Part shown: positions 44,546-52,985 of the stretch, piece by piece
Layout of the letters: each line of letters begins with the position of its first letter
Numbering within the stretch: the first letter of the stretch is position 1
Source of the DNA: Dyella marensis
Lineage (GTDB): Bacteria > Pseudomonadota > Gammaproteobacteria > Xanthomonadales > Rhodanobacteraceae
Length of the DNA stretch: 64,000 nt
Reading direction: 5' to 3'
Assembly (NCBI RefSeq): GCF_900112865.1
Contig: NZ_FONH01000013.1
Location: 49,878 to 113,877, forward strand
Made by a program: the position numbers and the translations under genes
Notes under the pieces: model-generated
Seen by the model: only the letters and a program-made list of their open reading frames with translations
Database searches by the model: none
Told to the model about the DNA's origin: nothing

Positions 44546-45910
44546 ATGGACCAGCCTGTCACCACCGTCTCCGAGCCGCGGCGCCGCGCGGCGGTCGCGT
44601 TCATCTTCGTCACCGTCCTGCTGGACATGCTGGCCTTCGGCATCGTGATCCCCACGCTGCCGCACCTGATCGAACAGCTCGCCGGCGGCGGCATCGCCGC
44701 GGCGGCGTCCTGGGTGGGCGTGTTCAGCACGGTGTTCGCCGTGGTGCAGTTCATCTTCTCGCCGATCCAGGGCGCGCTGTCGGACCGTTTCGGCCGGCGC
44801 CCGGTGATCCTGATCTCCAACCTGGGGCTCGCCGTGGATTTCGTGGTGCTGGCGCTGGCGCCCACGCTGTGGCTGCTGCTGGCGGGACGCATCCTGCTGG
44901 GCATGACCGCGGCGAGCTTCACTACCGCCAACGCCTACATCGCCGACATCACGCCGAAGGAGAAGCGAGCCGCCGCGTTCGGCATGCTCGGCGGCGCGTT
45001 CGGCCTGGGCTTCATCATGGGGCCGGGCCTGGGCGGCGTGCTCGGCGAGATCTCGCTACGCCTGCCGTTCTGGGTGGCCGCGGGCCTGGCGCTGTGCAAT
45101 TTCCTCTACGGCCTGTTCGTGCTGCCCGAATCGCTGCCGAAGGAGCACCGCACGGCGCGTTTCGAACTGCACAGCGCACATCCGTTCGGCGCGCTCAAGC
45201 TGCTGCGCCGCGACCCGGTGCTGCTCGGCCTGGGCACGGTGATGTTCCTGGTTTACCTGGCGCACTACGTGCTGCAGACCACCTTCGTGCTCTACGCCGA
45301 CTACCGCTACGGCTGGGGCACGCGCGCGGTCGGCCTGGTGCTGATGCTGGTCGGCGCCTGCGACGGCTCGGTGCAGGCCTTCCTCACCGGCCGGCTGACC
45401 CCGCGCTGGGGCGAACGGCGCGTGCTGGTCGCCGGCATGCTGTGCGGCATCGGCGCCTTCCTGCTGATGGGCCTGGCCGACGTGGGCTGGGTGTTCCTGC
45501 TCGGCATCCCGCTGATGGCGCTGTGGGGCCTGTCCGGGCCGCCGATCCAGGCGATCATGACCCAGCAGGTCGATCCCACCGAACAGGGCCGGCTGCAGGG
45601 CGCGATCACCAGCCTGGGCAGCTTCGCCGGCATCTTCGGTCCGACCCTGTTCGCGCAGATCTTCTCGTTCTCGATCCTGCCGACCTCGCCGCTGCACCTG
45701 CCCGGCCTGGCCTTCGTGGTCGCGGCCGCGCTGCTGGTGATCGGCACGGTGATCGCCGCGCGCACGGCGCGGCGCGTGACGGACCCTTCGCTGACGCCGC
45801 ACGAAGAACCCACGCCATGCGCCGCCAGCGTGCCGCACGATCTCTCGCCGGTCGCGGCGACGCATCCTGTCGATATCGATCCTGTCCACTCCTCGGAGCC
45901 ATCCTCATGA
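44546..45910 (+). CDS. MFS transporter, TetA-like drug efflux family
   Basis: A 454-residue inner-membrane protein with 12 predicted helices. The motif-A loop is GALSDRFGRRPVILIS, with FVTVLLDMLAFGIVIPTLP in helix 1 and GAFGLGFIMGPGLGG in helix 5. This layout matches the TetA/TCR branch of drug:proton antiporters. Whether it exports tetracycline is unknown; many chromosomal relatives do not. A polar tail of about 50 residues is longer than usual. MDQPV is chosen over an Arg-rich upstream extension. The stop overlaps the DUF1993 start (ATGA). Confidence 0.87.
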   Translation: MDQPVTTVSEPRRRAAVAFIFVTVLLDMLAFGIVIPTLPHLIEQLAGGGIAAAASWVGVFSTVFAVVQFIFSPIQGALSDRFGRRPVILISNLGLAVDFVVLALAPTLWLLLAGRILLGMTAASFTTANAYIADITPKEKRAAAFGMLGGAFGLGFIMGPGLGGVLGEISLRLPFWVAAGLALCNFLYGLFVLPESLPKEHRTARFELHSAHPFGALKLLRRDPVLLGLGTVMFLVYLAHYVLQTTFVLYADYRYGWGTRAVGLVLMLVGACDGSVQAFLTGRLTPRWGERRVLVAGMLCGIGAFLLMGLADVGWVFLLGIPLMALWGLSGPPIQAIMTQQVDPTEQGRLQGAITSLGSFAGIFGPTLFAQIFSFSILPTSPLHLPGLAFVVAAALLVIGTVIAARTARRVTDPSLTPHEEPTPCAASVPHDLSPVAATHPVDIDPVHSSEPSS

Positions 45911-46413
45911 CGCTTTCCATGTACCAGGCCTCGGTGCCGGTGTTCCTGCGCGCGCTGTCCAACCTGCACCACGTGCTGAAGAAGGGCGAGGCGCACGCGC
46001 AGGCCAAGGGCATCGCGCCCGACGTGCTGCTGCAGACGCGCCTGATCCCCGACATGCATCCGCTGGTGCGGCAGGTGCAGATCGCCACCGACATGGCCAA
46101 GAACGGCACCGCCCGCCTGGCCGGCGTGGAGCCGCTGAAGTTCGAGGACACCGAGACCAGCTTCGAGCAGCTCTATGCGCGCATCGAACGCGTGGTGGAA
46201 TACATCAAGGGCTTCAAGCCCGAACAGGTCGACGGCAGCGAAGCACGCACGGTGACCATCAAGACGCGCGGCAGCGATCATCAGTTCGAAGGCCAGGCCT
46301 ATCTGCTGCACTTCGTGCTGCCGAACCTGTTCTTCCACTGCACCACCACCTACGCGATTTTGCGCGCGGCGGGCGCCGAACTCGGCAAGTCGGATTTCAT
46401 GGGCAAGATGTAA
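45907..46413 (+). CDS. DUF1993 protein
   Basis: A 168-residue helical protein matching DUF1993 (MTLSMYQASVPVFLRALSNL; LLQTRLIPDMHPLVRQVQIA; LPNLFFHCTTTYAILRAAG). The fold is related to DinB-like four-helix proteins. Function unknown, cytosolic. It overlaps the MFS gene by 4 bp, so the two are probably one transcript. Confidence 0.87.
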   Translation: MTLSMYQASVPVFLRALSNLHHVLKKGEAHAQAKGIAPDVLLQTRLIPDMHPLVRQVQIATDMAKNGTARLAGVEPLKFEDTETSFEQLYARIERVVEYIKGFKPEQVDGSEARTVTIKTRGSDHQFEGQAYLLHFVLPNLFFHCTTTYAILRAAGAELGKSDFMGKM

Positions 46414-46424
46414 GCACTCCGCGC

Positions 46425-46454
46425 GCCGGTGCCGTTCGTACGGACGGCACCGGC
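46425..46454. terminator. Hairpin after the DUF1993 gene
   Basis: A perfect 11-bp stem (GCCGGTGCCGT / ACGGCACCGGC) with an 8-nt loop, 12 bp after the stop codon, followed by TTGATCG with no T-run. It is terminator-like but may need other factors. Confidence 0.5.
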
Positions 46455-46510
46455 TTGATCGCACGCAATCCAGGCCGCATCTCCTGTCCTTCCACCACCG
46501 GAGGCCCGCC

Positions 46511-47158
46511 ATGGCACGCAAGCTCAAGATCGATTTCGTTTCCGACGTGGTCTGCCCCTGGTGCGCGGTCGGCCTCGGCGCGCTGGACGAAGCGCTGCGC
46601 CGGCTCGACGGCGAAGTTCAGGCGGACATTCACTTCCAGCCGTTCGAACTCAACCCGCAGCTGGCGCCGGAAGGCGAGGACGTCGGCGAACACCTCGCCC
46701 GCAAGTACGGCAGCACGCCGGAACAGATGAAGCAGAACCAGGAGGCGATCCGCCAGCGCGGCGCCGATGTCGGCTTCACCTTCAACCTGGACAGGCGCCA
46801 GCGCATCTACAACACCTTCGACGCGCATCGCCTGCTGCACTGGGCCGAGACCCAGGGTCGGCAGGGTGAACTGAAGCGCGCGCTGCTCGGCGCCTATTTC
46901 ACCGACGGCCGCAATGTCAGCGACCGCGAGGTGCTGGTCGCCGCCGCGGCCCAGGTCGGCCTGGATGCCGGCCACGCGCGCCAGGTGCTGGAAGAGGGCC
47001 GCTACGCCGACGAGGTACGCGCGCAGGAGGCCTTCTACCAGGGCCAGGGCGTGCGCGCGGTGCCGTCGGTGATCGTCAACGACCGTTACCTGATCCAGGG
47101 CGGCCAGCCGCCGGAAGTGTTCGAGGAAAGCCTGCGCAAGATCGCGGCGGAAAGCTGA
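46511..47158 (+). CDS. DsbA-family oxidoreductase, FrnE type
   Basis: A 215-residue cytosolic thioredoxin-fold protein with the active site VCPWCAVG near residue 14 and the helical insertion typical of FrnE-like proteins (YNTFDAHRLLHWAETQGRQ). The cis-proline region is VRAVPSVIVNDRY. FrnE relatives reduce or isomerise disulfides or act as glutathione-linked oxidoreductases. GGAGG (46500-46504) precedes the ATG. A family A repeat follows the stop. Confidence 0.9.
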   Translation: MARKLKIDFVSDVVCPWCAVGLGALDEALRRLDGEVQADIHFQPFELNPQLAPEGEDVGEHLARKYGSTPEQMKQNQEAIRQRGADVGFTFNLDRRQRIYNTFDAHRLLHWAETQGRQGELKRALLGAYFTDGRNVSDREVLVAAAAQVGLDAGHARQVLEEGRYADEVRAQEAFYQGQGVRAVPSVIVNDRYLIQGGQPPEVFEESLRKIAAES

Positions 47159-47171
47159 CACGACGAACGGC

Positions 47172-47258
47172 GTAGGTTGGGGTGAGCCGCAGGCGAACCC
47201 CAACATGGCACTCGATTACGGTGACGTTGGGGTTCGCCTGCGGCTCACCCCAACCTAC
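47172..47258. repeat. Family A paired inverted repeat, copy 4
   Basis: Two complementary 33-nt arms around a 21-bp centre, 13 bp after the DsbA-family gene and 75 bp before dinG. Confidence 0.9.
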
Positions 47259-47333
47259 GTCCACCCCTTACAATGGCCGGACCGCGCCAGCCGCTTCGAC
47301 GGTCGCGCCTTTCGCAGTCTCCCCGCCGGCCGC

Positions 47334-49436
47334 ATGCTCACCGACGACACCAAGGAATCCATCCGCGCCGCCTACACGCGCCTGAAGGAGGGCCTGCCTG
47401 GCTTCCGCGCGCGCGCGTCGCAGGGAAAGATGATCGCCGAGGTGGCCAAGGCGCTGGCCGTGGAAGGCGGCGCCGCGGTGATCGAGGCGCCGACCGGCAC
47501 CGGCAAGTCGATGGCCTATCTGATTGCCGGCGTCGAAGTGGCGCGCGCGCAGAAGAAAAAGCTGCTGATCGCCACCGCCACCATCGCGCTGCAGGAACAG
47601 CTGGTACAGCGCGACATTCCGCTGTACCTGAAGCTCAACGGCCGCGAGGCCAAGGTCGCGCTGGCCAAGGGCCGCGGCCGTTACCTGTGCCCGCGCAACC
47701 TGGCCATGGCCAGCAACAGCCTGCAGGACACCGCGCAGATGGGGCTGGGCTTCGAGGCTGATCTCGCGCTGTGGTCCAAGCCGCCGGCCGAGCGCGACAA
47801 GCAGGTGCTGGCCAAGCTCGCCGGGGCGTTCGACCGCCACGAATGGGACGGCGACATGGACAACGCGCCGGAAGCCCCCGGCGACCTGCTGCGCGCCATG
47901 ATCACCACCAGCGCCGGCGGCTGCACCGGCCGCAAATGCGGCCAGTTCATGGCCTGCCCGTTCTTCGCCGCGCGTCGCGCAGTGGGCGACGCGGACATCA
48001 TCGTGGCCAACCAGGACCTGGTGCTGGCCGACCTGACCATGCCGCGCGAAGAAGACGGCTTCGGCGGCGTGATCCTGCCCAAGCCCGATGAAGTGCTGTA
48101 CATCTTCGATGAAGGCCACCACGTGCCGTCGAAGGCGATCGACCGCGGCGCCGCCGAAGTGCATATGAGCGTCACCGTGCGCCAGCTCAGCCGCCTCGGC
48201 CGACAGATCCACGCGGCCTATTCGCTCACCGACAAGGAAGTGATCGGCAAGCTCTCGCTCGATGCCGGCGACGAGAAACTGCAGGAACTGAGCGACGCGC
48301 TGGAAGAACTGGAAAAAGACATCCGCCTGCACTGGCTGCCCTCGCCCGCCGACGACGAACCGATGTACCGCGGCTCGCTCGGCCAGCTGCCGGAGTCGTG
48401 GGTGGAACACGCGCGCGTGCTGTACGTCTTCACCGGCGAAATGGAACGCTGGGTCGGCGCCGTGCGCCGCGCCGTGCTGGAAATGACCGAGAGCGGCCCC
48501 ACCAACGAGGCGCTGTCGCGCGAGCTGGGCATGGCGCTGGAGCGCATCGACCGCCAGCTGCGCACCTGGCGCGCCTGGTCCAGCGAGGACCGCGAAGGCG
48601 GGCCGCCGCTGGCGCGCTGGGTCACGATGTCCGGCGACCAGCAGCTGGTCTGCCATGCCTCCTCCGTCTCCGCCGGCGGCCTGCTGCGCAGCGTGCTGTG
48701 GGAGAACGCCAGCGCGGTGGTGATGACCTCGGCCACGCTCAGCGCGGGCGGCAATTTCCGCACCTTCGCCGACGCCGTCGGCCTGCCCGACGGTGCAGTC
48801 ACGCTCAGCCTGCCCTCGCCGTTCAATCTGGCCGCACAGGCGCGGCTGGAAGTGCCGGCGCTGCGCGCGATGCCGGATGCGCGCGAGGAACACGCGCAGG
48901 AAATCAGCGACTGGCTCGCCGCGAATCTGGACTGGGGCGCCGGCAACCTGGTGCTGTTCACTTCGCGCGCCAAGCTCGACCGCGTGCTGCAGAAGCTGCC
49001 GATCGAATGCGTGCGCAAGGTGCGCGCGCAGGGTTCGCTGGGCAAGGCGCAGTTGGTGGCCGAGCACATCGTCGACGTCGAGGCCGGCAAGGGCAGCACG
49101 CTGTTCGGCCTGGCCTCGTTCGGCGAAGGCCTGGACCTGCCCGGCAAGCTGTGCGAGACCGTGGTGATCACCCAGCTGCCGTTCGCCGTGCCGACCGATC
49201 CGGTCGGCGCCACCTATGCCGAGTGGCTGGAATCGCGCGGGCGCAATCCCTTCATCGAAGTCACCGTGCCGGATGCGACGCGCCTGCTCACCCAGTACTG
49301 CGGCCGCCTGATCCGCACCGAGACCGACCACGGCCGCATCGTGCTGCTCGACCGCCGCGTGGTGACCAAGCGCTACGGCGAACGCATGCTCAACGCACTG
49401 CCGCCGTTCGCGCGCGCGATCGAGCGCGCGGCGTGA
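47334..49436 (+). CDS. dinG: ATP-dependent DNA helicase DinG
   Basis: A 700-residue XPD-like superfamily 2 helicase. Walker A is IEAPTGTGKSMAYL (near 50). The Fe-S cluster cysteines are in RYLCPRNL and GGCTGRKCGQFMACPFF. The DEAH-type box is YIFDEGHHV. Motif VI is TQYCGRLIRTETDHGR. DinG resolves R-loops and other structures at replication-transcription clashes. MLTDDTKESI is taken as the start; upstream codons run into the repeat. The stop overlaps hutD (GTGA). Confidence 0.93.
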   Translation: MLTDDTKESIRAAYTRLKEGLPGFRARASQGKMIAEVAKALAVEGGAAVIEAPTGTGKSMAYLIAGVEVARAQKKKLLIATATIALQEQLVQRDIPLYLKLNGREAKVALAKGRGRYLCPRNLAMASNSLQDTAQMGLGFEADLALWSKPPAERDKQVLAKLAGAFDRHEWDGDMDNAPEAPGDLLRAMITTSAGGCTGRKCGQFMACPFFAARRAVGDADIIVANQDLVLADLTMPREEDGFGGVILPKPDEVLYIFDEGHHVPSKAIDRGAAEVHMSVTVRQLSRLGRQIHAAYSLTDKEVIGKLSLDAGDEKLQELSDALEELEKDIRLHWLPSPADDEPMYRGSLGQLPESWVEHARVLYVFTGEMERWVGAVRRAVLEMTESGPTNEALSRELGMALERIDRQLRTWRAWSSEDREGGPPLARWVTMSGDQQLVCHASSVSAGGLLRSVLWENASAVVMTSATLSAGGNFRTFADAVGLPDGAVTLSLPSPFNLAAQARLEVPALRAMPDAREEHAQEISDWLAANLDWGAGNLVLFTSRAKLDRVLQKLPIECVRKVRAQGSLGKAQLVAEHIVDVEAGKGSTLFGLASFGEGLDLPGKLCETVVITQLPFAVPTDPVGATYAEWLESRGRNPFIEVTVPDATRLLTQYCGRLIRTETDHGRIVLLDRRVVTKRYGERMLNALPPFARAIERAA

Positions 49437-49990
49437 GCATCGTGCGCGCCGCGGACATCGCGGTGACGCCGTGGAAGAACGGCATGGGCCGCACGCGTGA
49501 GCTGGCCATTCATCCGGCTGGGGCGGATCTCGGCAACTTCGCCTGGCGCGTGAGCGTGGCCGAGGTGGACAGTGCCGCGCCGTTCTCCGCGTTTCCCGGA
49601 GTAGACCGGCAGATCGCGCTGCTGCAAGGCGCGGGCTTCGTCATGCGCTTCGCGGACGGGCGCGAGCATCGGCTGGAGCAGCCGTACGCGCCGTTCGCCT
49701 TTCCCGGCGAGGCGGCGGTGGATGTCGTGCTGCTCGGCGGCGCCACGCGCGATTTCAACCTGATGCTGCGGCGCGGTGCGATCGACGGCCAGCTCGAGAC
49801 CTGGCGCGCGGGCGCGCACGCGCTGGCAGGTGTCGCGCTGCTGTATGCGGTCGCGGGAGAGATCGTCACGCCCGAAGGCCGTCTGCAGCCGGGTGACGTG
49901 TGGCACGTCCCGTCGATCATGCAAGGCACGCTGGCGCTGGATGACGAGGCGACGGCGCTGGCCGTGCGCCTGCAGCCGCCGGGCGCCTAG
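49433..49990 (+). CDS. HutD-family protein
   Basis: A 185-residue cupin-like protein (VSIVRAADIAVTPWKNGMGR; FAWRVSVAEVDSAAPFSAF; PGVDRQIALLQG), matching HutD/Ves. HutD is often near histidine-use genes, but none are here. The start is GTG, overlapping the dinG stop by 4 bp. The exact role of the family is unresolved, perhaps modulating histidine degradation. Confidence 0.87.
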   Translation: MSIVRAADIAVTPWKNGMGRTRELAIHPAGADLGNFAWRVSVAEVDSAAPFSAFPGVDRQIALLQGAGFVMRFADGREHRLEQPYAPFAFPGEAAVDVVLLGGATRDFNLMLRRGAIDGQLETWRAGAHALAGVALLYAVAGEIVTPEGRLQPGDVWHVPSIMQGTLALDDEATALAVRLQPPGA

Positions 49991-50029
49991 CGCCCTATAC
50001 TCGCCCCATCCGTCCGGAAGGGGTTCCCG

Positions 50030-50608
50030 ATGACACTGCTGATCCTGGGTCTGCTGCTGTTCCTGGGCGTGCATTGCGTGCACATGTTCGCCGCCGGCTG
50101 GCGCGCGCGGCAGATCGCGCGCCTGGGCGAGAAAAGCTGGAAAGGCCTGTATTCGCTGGTCTCGATCGCGGGCTTCGTGCTGCTGATCTACGGCTTCGGC
50201 CAGGCGCGGCTGCAGCCGGTGCTGCTGTACGTGCCGCCGATGGGGCTGCGCCATCTCAATGCGCTGTTCACCCTGGTGGCGTTCGTGCTGATCGTCGCCG
50301 CCTATGTGCCGCGCAATCATTTCAAGGCGAAGCTCGGCCACCCGATGCTGGCCGGCGTGAAGACCTGGGCCTTCGGCCACCTGCTGGCCACCGGCATGCT
50401 GCACGACGTGGTGCTGTTCGGCGCGTTCCTGCTGTGGGCGGTGGCGGACTTCGTGGTGTCGCGCCGGCGCGATCGCGCCAACGGTGTCACCTATCCCGCC
50501 GGCACGCTGCGCGGCGACCTGGTGGCGATCGTGGTCGGCGTGGCGGCCTGGGCCTTGTTCGCCTTCGTCCTGCACACGCGCTGGATCGGCGTGAATCCGA
50601 TGCCGTAA
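50030..50608 (+). CDS. NnrU-family membrane protein
   Basis: A 192-residue protein with about five to six membrane helices (LLILGLLLFLGVHCVHMF, LVSIAGFVLLIYGFG and LFTLVAFVLIVAAYV). The conserved NnrU blocks GHPMLAGVKTWAFGHLLATG and LFGAFLLWAVADF are present. The family is linked to nitrite and nitric-oxide metabolism in some bacteria and to carotenoid isomerase-like (Z-ISO) proteins. No nitrogen-oxide genes are adjacent. A -10-like TATACT is at 49996-50001. Confidence 0.87.
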   Translation: MTLLILGLLLFLGVHCVHMFAAGWRARQIARLGEKSWKGLYSLVSIAGFVLLIYGFGQARLQPVLLYVPPMGLRHLNALFTLVAFVLIVAAYVPRNHFKAKLGHPMLAGVKTWAFGHLLATGMLHDVVLFGAFLLWAVADFVVSRRRDRANGVTYPAGTLRGDLVAIVVGVAAWALFAFVLHTRWIGVNPMP

Positions 50609-50631
50609 GCGCCGTACATTCTTGCGCCGGC

Positions 50632-50698
50632 GTAGGTTGGGGTGAGCCGCAGGCGAACCCCAACGTCGGCACGGTCATACGCTTCGCCATATTGGGGT
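50632..50698. repeat. Family A repeat, copy 5, truncated
   Basis: A complete left arm (GTAGGTTGGGGTGAGCC...CCCCAAC) and a 27-bp centre are followed by only TTGGGGT of the right arm; the sequence then becomes unrelated (GTAGAGAGTCATC). It marks a deletion or rearrangement endpoint 23 bp after the nnrU stop. Confidence 0.85.
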
Positions 50699-50778
50699 GT
50701 AGAGAGTCATCTCCCTGATCGCCGCGCGGCGCGCTAGAGTTCGTGCACCCTGTCCCCCGTTCCGCGAGGAATCCTTCC

Positions 50779-50976
50779 ATGGCCGGTTTCCTGCTCTGGT
50801 TGCTGCTGCTGGTGTTCTGCTGGCCGATCGCCCTGCTCGCGCTGGTGCTGTATCCGATCGTGTGGCTGCTCACGCTGCCGCTGCGCCTGGTGGGCATCAC
50901 GGTGAACGCGGTGTTCGCCTTCCTCGGCGCGCTGCTGATGCTGCCGGCGCGGATCCTGCGCGGCCGGCCCGCCTGA
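50779..50976 (+). CDS. Small hydrophobic membrane protein
   Basis: A 65-residue protein that is almost all hydrophobic (LLWLLLLVFCWPIALLALVL; LLTLPLRLVGITVNAVFAFL), with two or three membrane segments and a basic end (ARILRGRPA). A ribosome site GCGAGGA (50763-50769) precedes the ATG. The next gene starts 4 bp after its stop, suggesting an operon. Function unknown. Confidence 0.65.
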   Translation: MAGFLLWLLLLVFCWPIALLALVLYPIVWLLTLPLRLVGITVNAVFAFLGALLMLPARILRGRPA

Positions 50977-50980
50977 GCCG

Positions 50981-51571
50981 TTGGACAAACCCAGCGCGCC
51001 CTCCTGCGAACGCAACCGCGAGCCGATCCTCGCGGTGCTGCGCGAACACTTCGCCGACCGGCGCGACGCGCTGGAGATCGGCAGCGGCACCGGCCAGCAC
51101 GCCGTGCACTTCGCCGCGGCGATGCCCTGGCTGAGCTGGCAATGCTCGGATCGCGCGGAGAACCTGCCCGGCATCCGTCTGTGGCTCGACGAAGCCGCAC
51201 TGCCCAATACGCCGGCGCCGCTGGAACTGGACGTCGGCGGCGCCTGGCCGGCGCATCGCTACGACGCGGTGTTCAGCGCCAACACGCTGCACATCATGGG
51301 CTGGCCTGAAGTCGAGGCGCTGTTCGCACGGCTGCCCGAGGCGACGACGAGCAATGCCACGCTGGCGATCTACGGTCCCTTCAACTACGGCGGCGAATAC
51401 ACCAGCGACAGCAATGCCGCCTTCGACCAGTGGTTGCAGGAGCGCGGCGCGCACATGGGCATCCGCGCTGCCGAAGCGGTGGATGCGCTCGCCGCGCGGG
51501 CCGGCTTCCGCCCCGTCGCCGACGTGGCGATGCCGGCGAACAACCGCTGCCGGGTGTGGCGCCGCGGCTGA
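50981..51571 (+). CDS. DUF938 SAM-dependent methyltransferase-like protein
   Basis: A 196-residue protein of the DUF938 family. The SAM site is ALEIGSGTGQHAVHFA, followed by YDAVFSANTLHIMGW and LAIYGPFNYGGEYTSDSN, which are diagnostic. The substrate is unknown. The best start is TTG (MDKPSAPSCERNREPIL), 4 bp after the small membrane-protein gene. Confidence 0.88.
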   Translation: MDKPSAPSCERNREPILAVLREHFADRRDALEIGSGTGQHAVHFAAAMPWLSWQCSDRAENLPGIRLWLDEAALPNTPAPLELDVGGAWPAHRYDAVFSANTLHIMGWPEVEALFARLPEATTSNATLAIYGPFNYGGEYTSDSNAAFDQWLQERGAHMGIRAAEAVDALAARAGFRPVADVAMPANNRCRVWRRG

Positions 51572-51669
51572 GCGCGCAGGCCTCGTCCATTTGGCCGACC
51601 GCCCGTGCCAAGCCCCGCCCCGGGTGGCATGATGTCCCGTCTTTCGCCGCCAAGCGCCGCCTGCCCTCC

Positions 51670-52071
51670 GTGCAAGCCATCGACACGCTCACGCCCTGCC
51701 CCTGCGGCAATCCCGCCGGCTATCTCCGCTGCTGCGGGCCCTTGCACGACGGCGCGGCAGCGGCCACCGCGGAAGCCCTGATGCGCTCGCGCTACAGCGC
51801 CTATGTGCTCAAGCGCGAGGACTACCTGCTCGCCACCTGGCACGCCAGCACGCGGCCGACCACGCTCAAGCTGGGCGCGCAGCAGCCGGCGCCGACCTGG
51901 CTGGGCCTCAGCGTGAAGCAGCATGAAAGCGAGGACGATCGCGCCACCGTCGAGTTCGTCGCACGCCTGCGCTACGGCGGCGGCAAGGCGCAGCGCATGC
52001 ACGAGATCAGCCGCTTCGTGCGCGAGGATGGGCGCTGGTACTACGTCGACGGGACGTTTCCAGAATCTTGA
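51670..52071 (+). CDS. YchJ-family protein (UPF0225)
   Basis: A 133-residue protein with a SEC-C-like zinc motif at the N-terminus (CPCGNPAGYLRCCG) followed by the YchJ domain (LMRSRYSAYVLKREDYLLAT; WLGLSVKQH; FVREDGRWYYVDG). Cytosolic; role unknown. GTG (VQAIDTLTPCPCG) is the start that fits the family; the longer frame upstream overlaps the DUF938 gene and is not conserved-looking. Confidence 0.87.
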   Translation: MQAIDTLTPCPCGNPAGYLRCCGPLHDGAAAATAEALMRSRYSAYVLKREDYLLATWHASTRPTTLKLGAQQPAPTWLGLSVKQHESEDDRATVEFVARLRYGGGKAQRMHEISRFVREDGRWYYVDGTFPES

Positions 52072-52072
52072 G

Positions 52073-52190
52073 CCCCTCTCCCTCCGGGAGAGGGGTTGGG
52101 GTGAGGGTGCGGGCGGAGCGCAAGAGTGACGCGCACCGCTCCGCCCGTACCCTCATCCGGCTGCCGCCACCTTCTCCCGGAGGGAGAAGG
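52073..52190. repeat. Family B paired palindromes, copy 7
   Basis: Starts 2 bp after the ychJ stop (CCCCTCTCCCTCCGGGAG) and ends CCTTCTCCCGGAGGGAGAAGG-like, with the typical GGTTGGGGTGAGGGTGCGGG ... CCGTACCCTCATCC middle. It lies between convergent genes. Confidence 0.85.
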
Positions 52191-52213
52191 GTTCCAATTG
52201 GCAAGGTTTAGGA

Positions 52214-52981
52214 TTACCCCTCACCGAAACTCATCGCCGTCTCGCCTTCCTCGCGCCCATTCGGCCCGAAGCGCCGCTCCACGATCACCCCGCGCCCATC
52301 GTGCCCCAGCGCCACCACCGTGCTGGCGCGCGTGCCGTAGAGCTCGCCGCGGATGAAGGCCGAGGACAGCCAGCGTTCGCGCTCCAGGCCGACGCCGGTG
52401 TCGGGCAGTTGCTGGTCCGGCGCGCGATGTTCGTCCGCGAGCGCGGCGAACAGCGGCGCGAAGTCGTCGCCTTCGCCGTGCGCGGCGAGCCAGTGTTCCA
52501 CGTGACCCATCAAGGCGCGCGTCTTCGGCCAGGGCGTATTGAAGTCGGCATTCGACAGGCCGTACACGCCGGCCATCACCGCCTGCGCCTTGGGCACGGG
52601 ACGGTTGCCGAGATAGAACGCGGCGGCCTCGTCGAAGGTCAGCAGGTTGAACGGACGATAGCCCGCCGCATCGGCCTGCAAGGCCTGCGCATGCGCCGTA
52701 GCATCCGCTGCGCCGGCGAGGTAATCCGTCGCCAGCAGCCCGCGCGAAGCGCCGAGCTGCGGATCGCGCGGATCGCGCACATTGGTCACCACGCAGCAGC
52801 GGCCCGCGTCGGTCACGCCCAGCCAGGTACCGCCCGCTTCGAGGTCGCGCCCGCCGATCACCACGCTGTCGTTCCAGCGCGCCAGCGCGGCGCTGGGGCG
52901 CGCATGGAACTCGTCGCGGTTGCCGGCCAGCAGCAGGCGCCAGCGCGGATGCGCCTGCCAGGCGAAGGCGATCAGGCACAT
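52214..52981 (-). CDS. NRDE-family protein (TANGO2-like)
   Basis: A 255-residue protein with the N-terminal Cys (MCLIAFAWQ) and the name-giving NRDE block (LLLAGNRDEFHARPS), plus GGRDLEAGGTWLGVTDAG and GLSNADFNTPWPK. The family belongs to the Ntn-like fold and has been tied to haem handling in TANGO2 relatives. Cytosolic. It begins 4 bp after the methylglyoxal synthase gene, so they likely form one operon. Confidence 0.88.
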   Translation of the reverse strand: MCLIAFAWQAHPRWRLLLAGNRDEFHARPSAALARWNDSVVIGGRDLEAGGTWLGVTDAGRCCVVTNVRDPRDPQLGASRGLLATDYLAGAADATAHAQALQADAAGYRPFNLLTFDEAAAFYLGNRPVPKAQAVMAGVYGLSNADFNTPWPKTRALMGHVEHWLAAHGEGDDFAPLFAALADEHRAPDQQLPDTGVGLERERWLSSAFIRGELYGTRASTVVALGHDGRGVIVERRFGPNGREEGETAMSFGEG

Positions 52982-52985
52982 GGCA

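Noticed and set aside
46425..46454. Hairpin after DUF1993 as a strong intrinsic terminator
   Set aside because: The stem is perfect but there is no T-run, so it was kept only as a low-confidence terminator.
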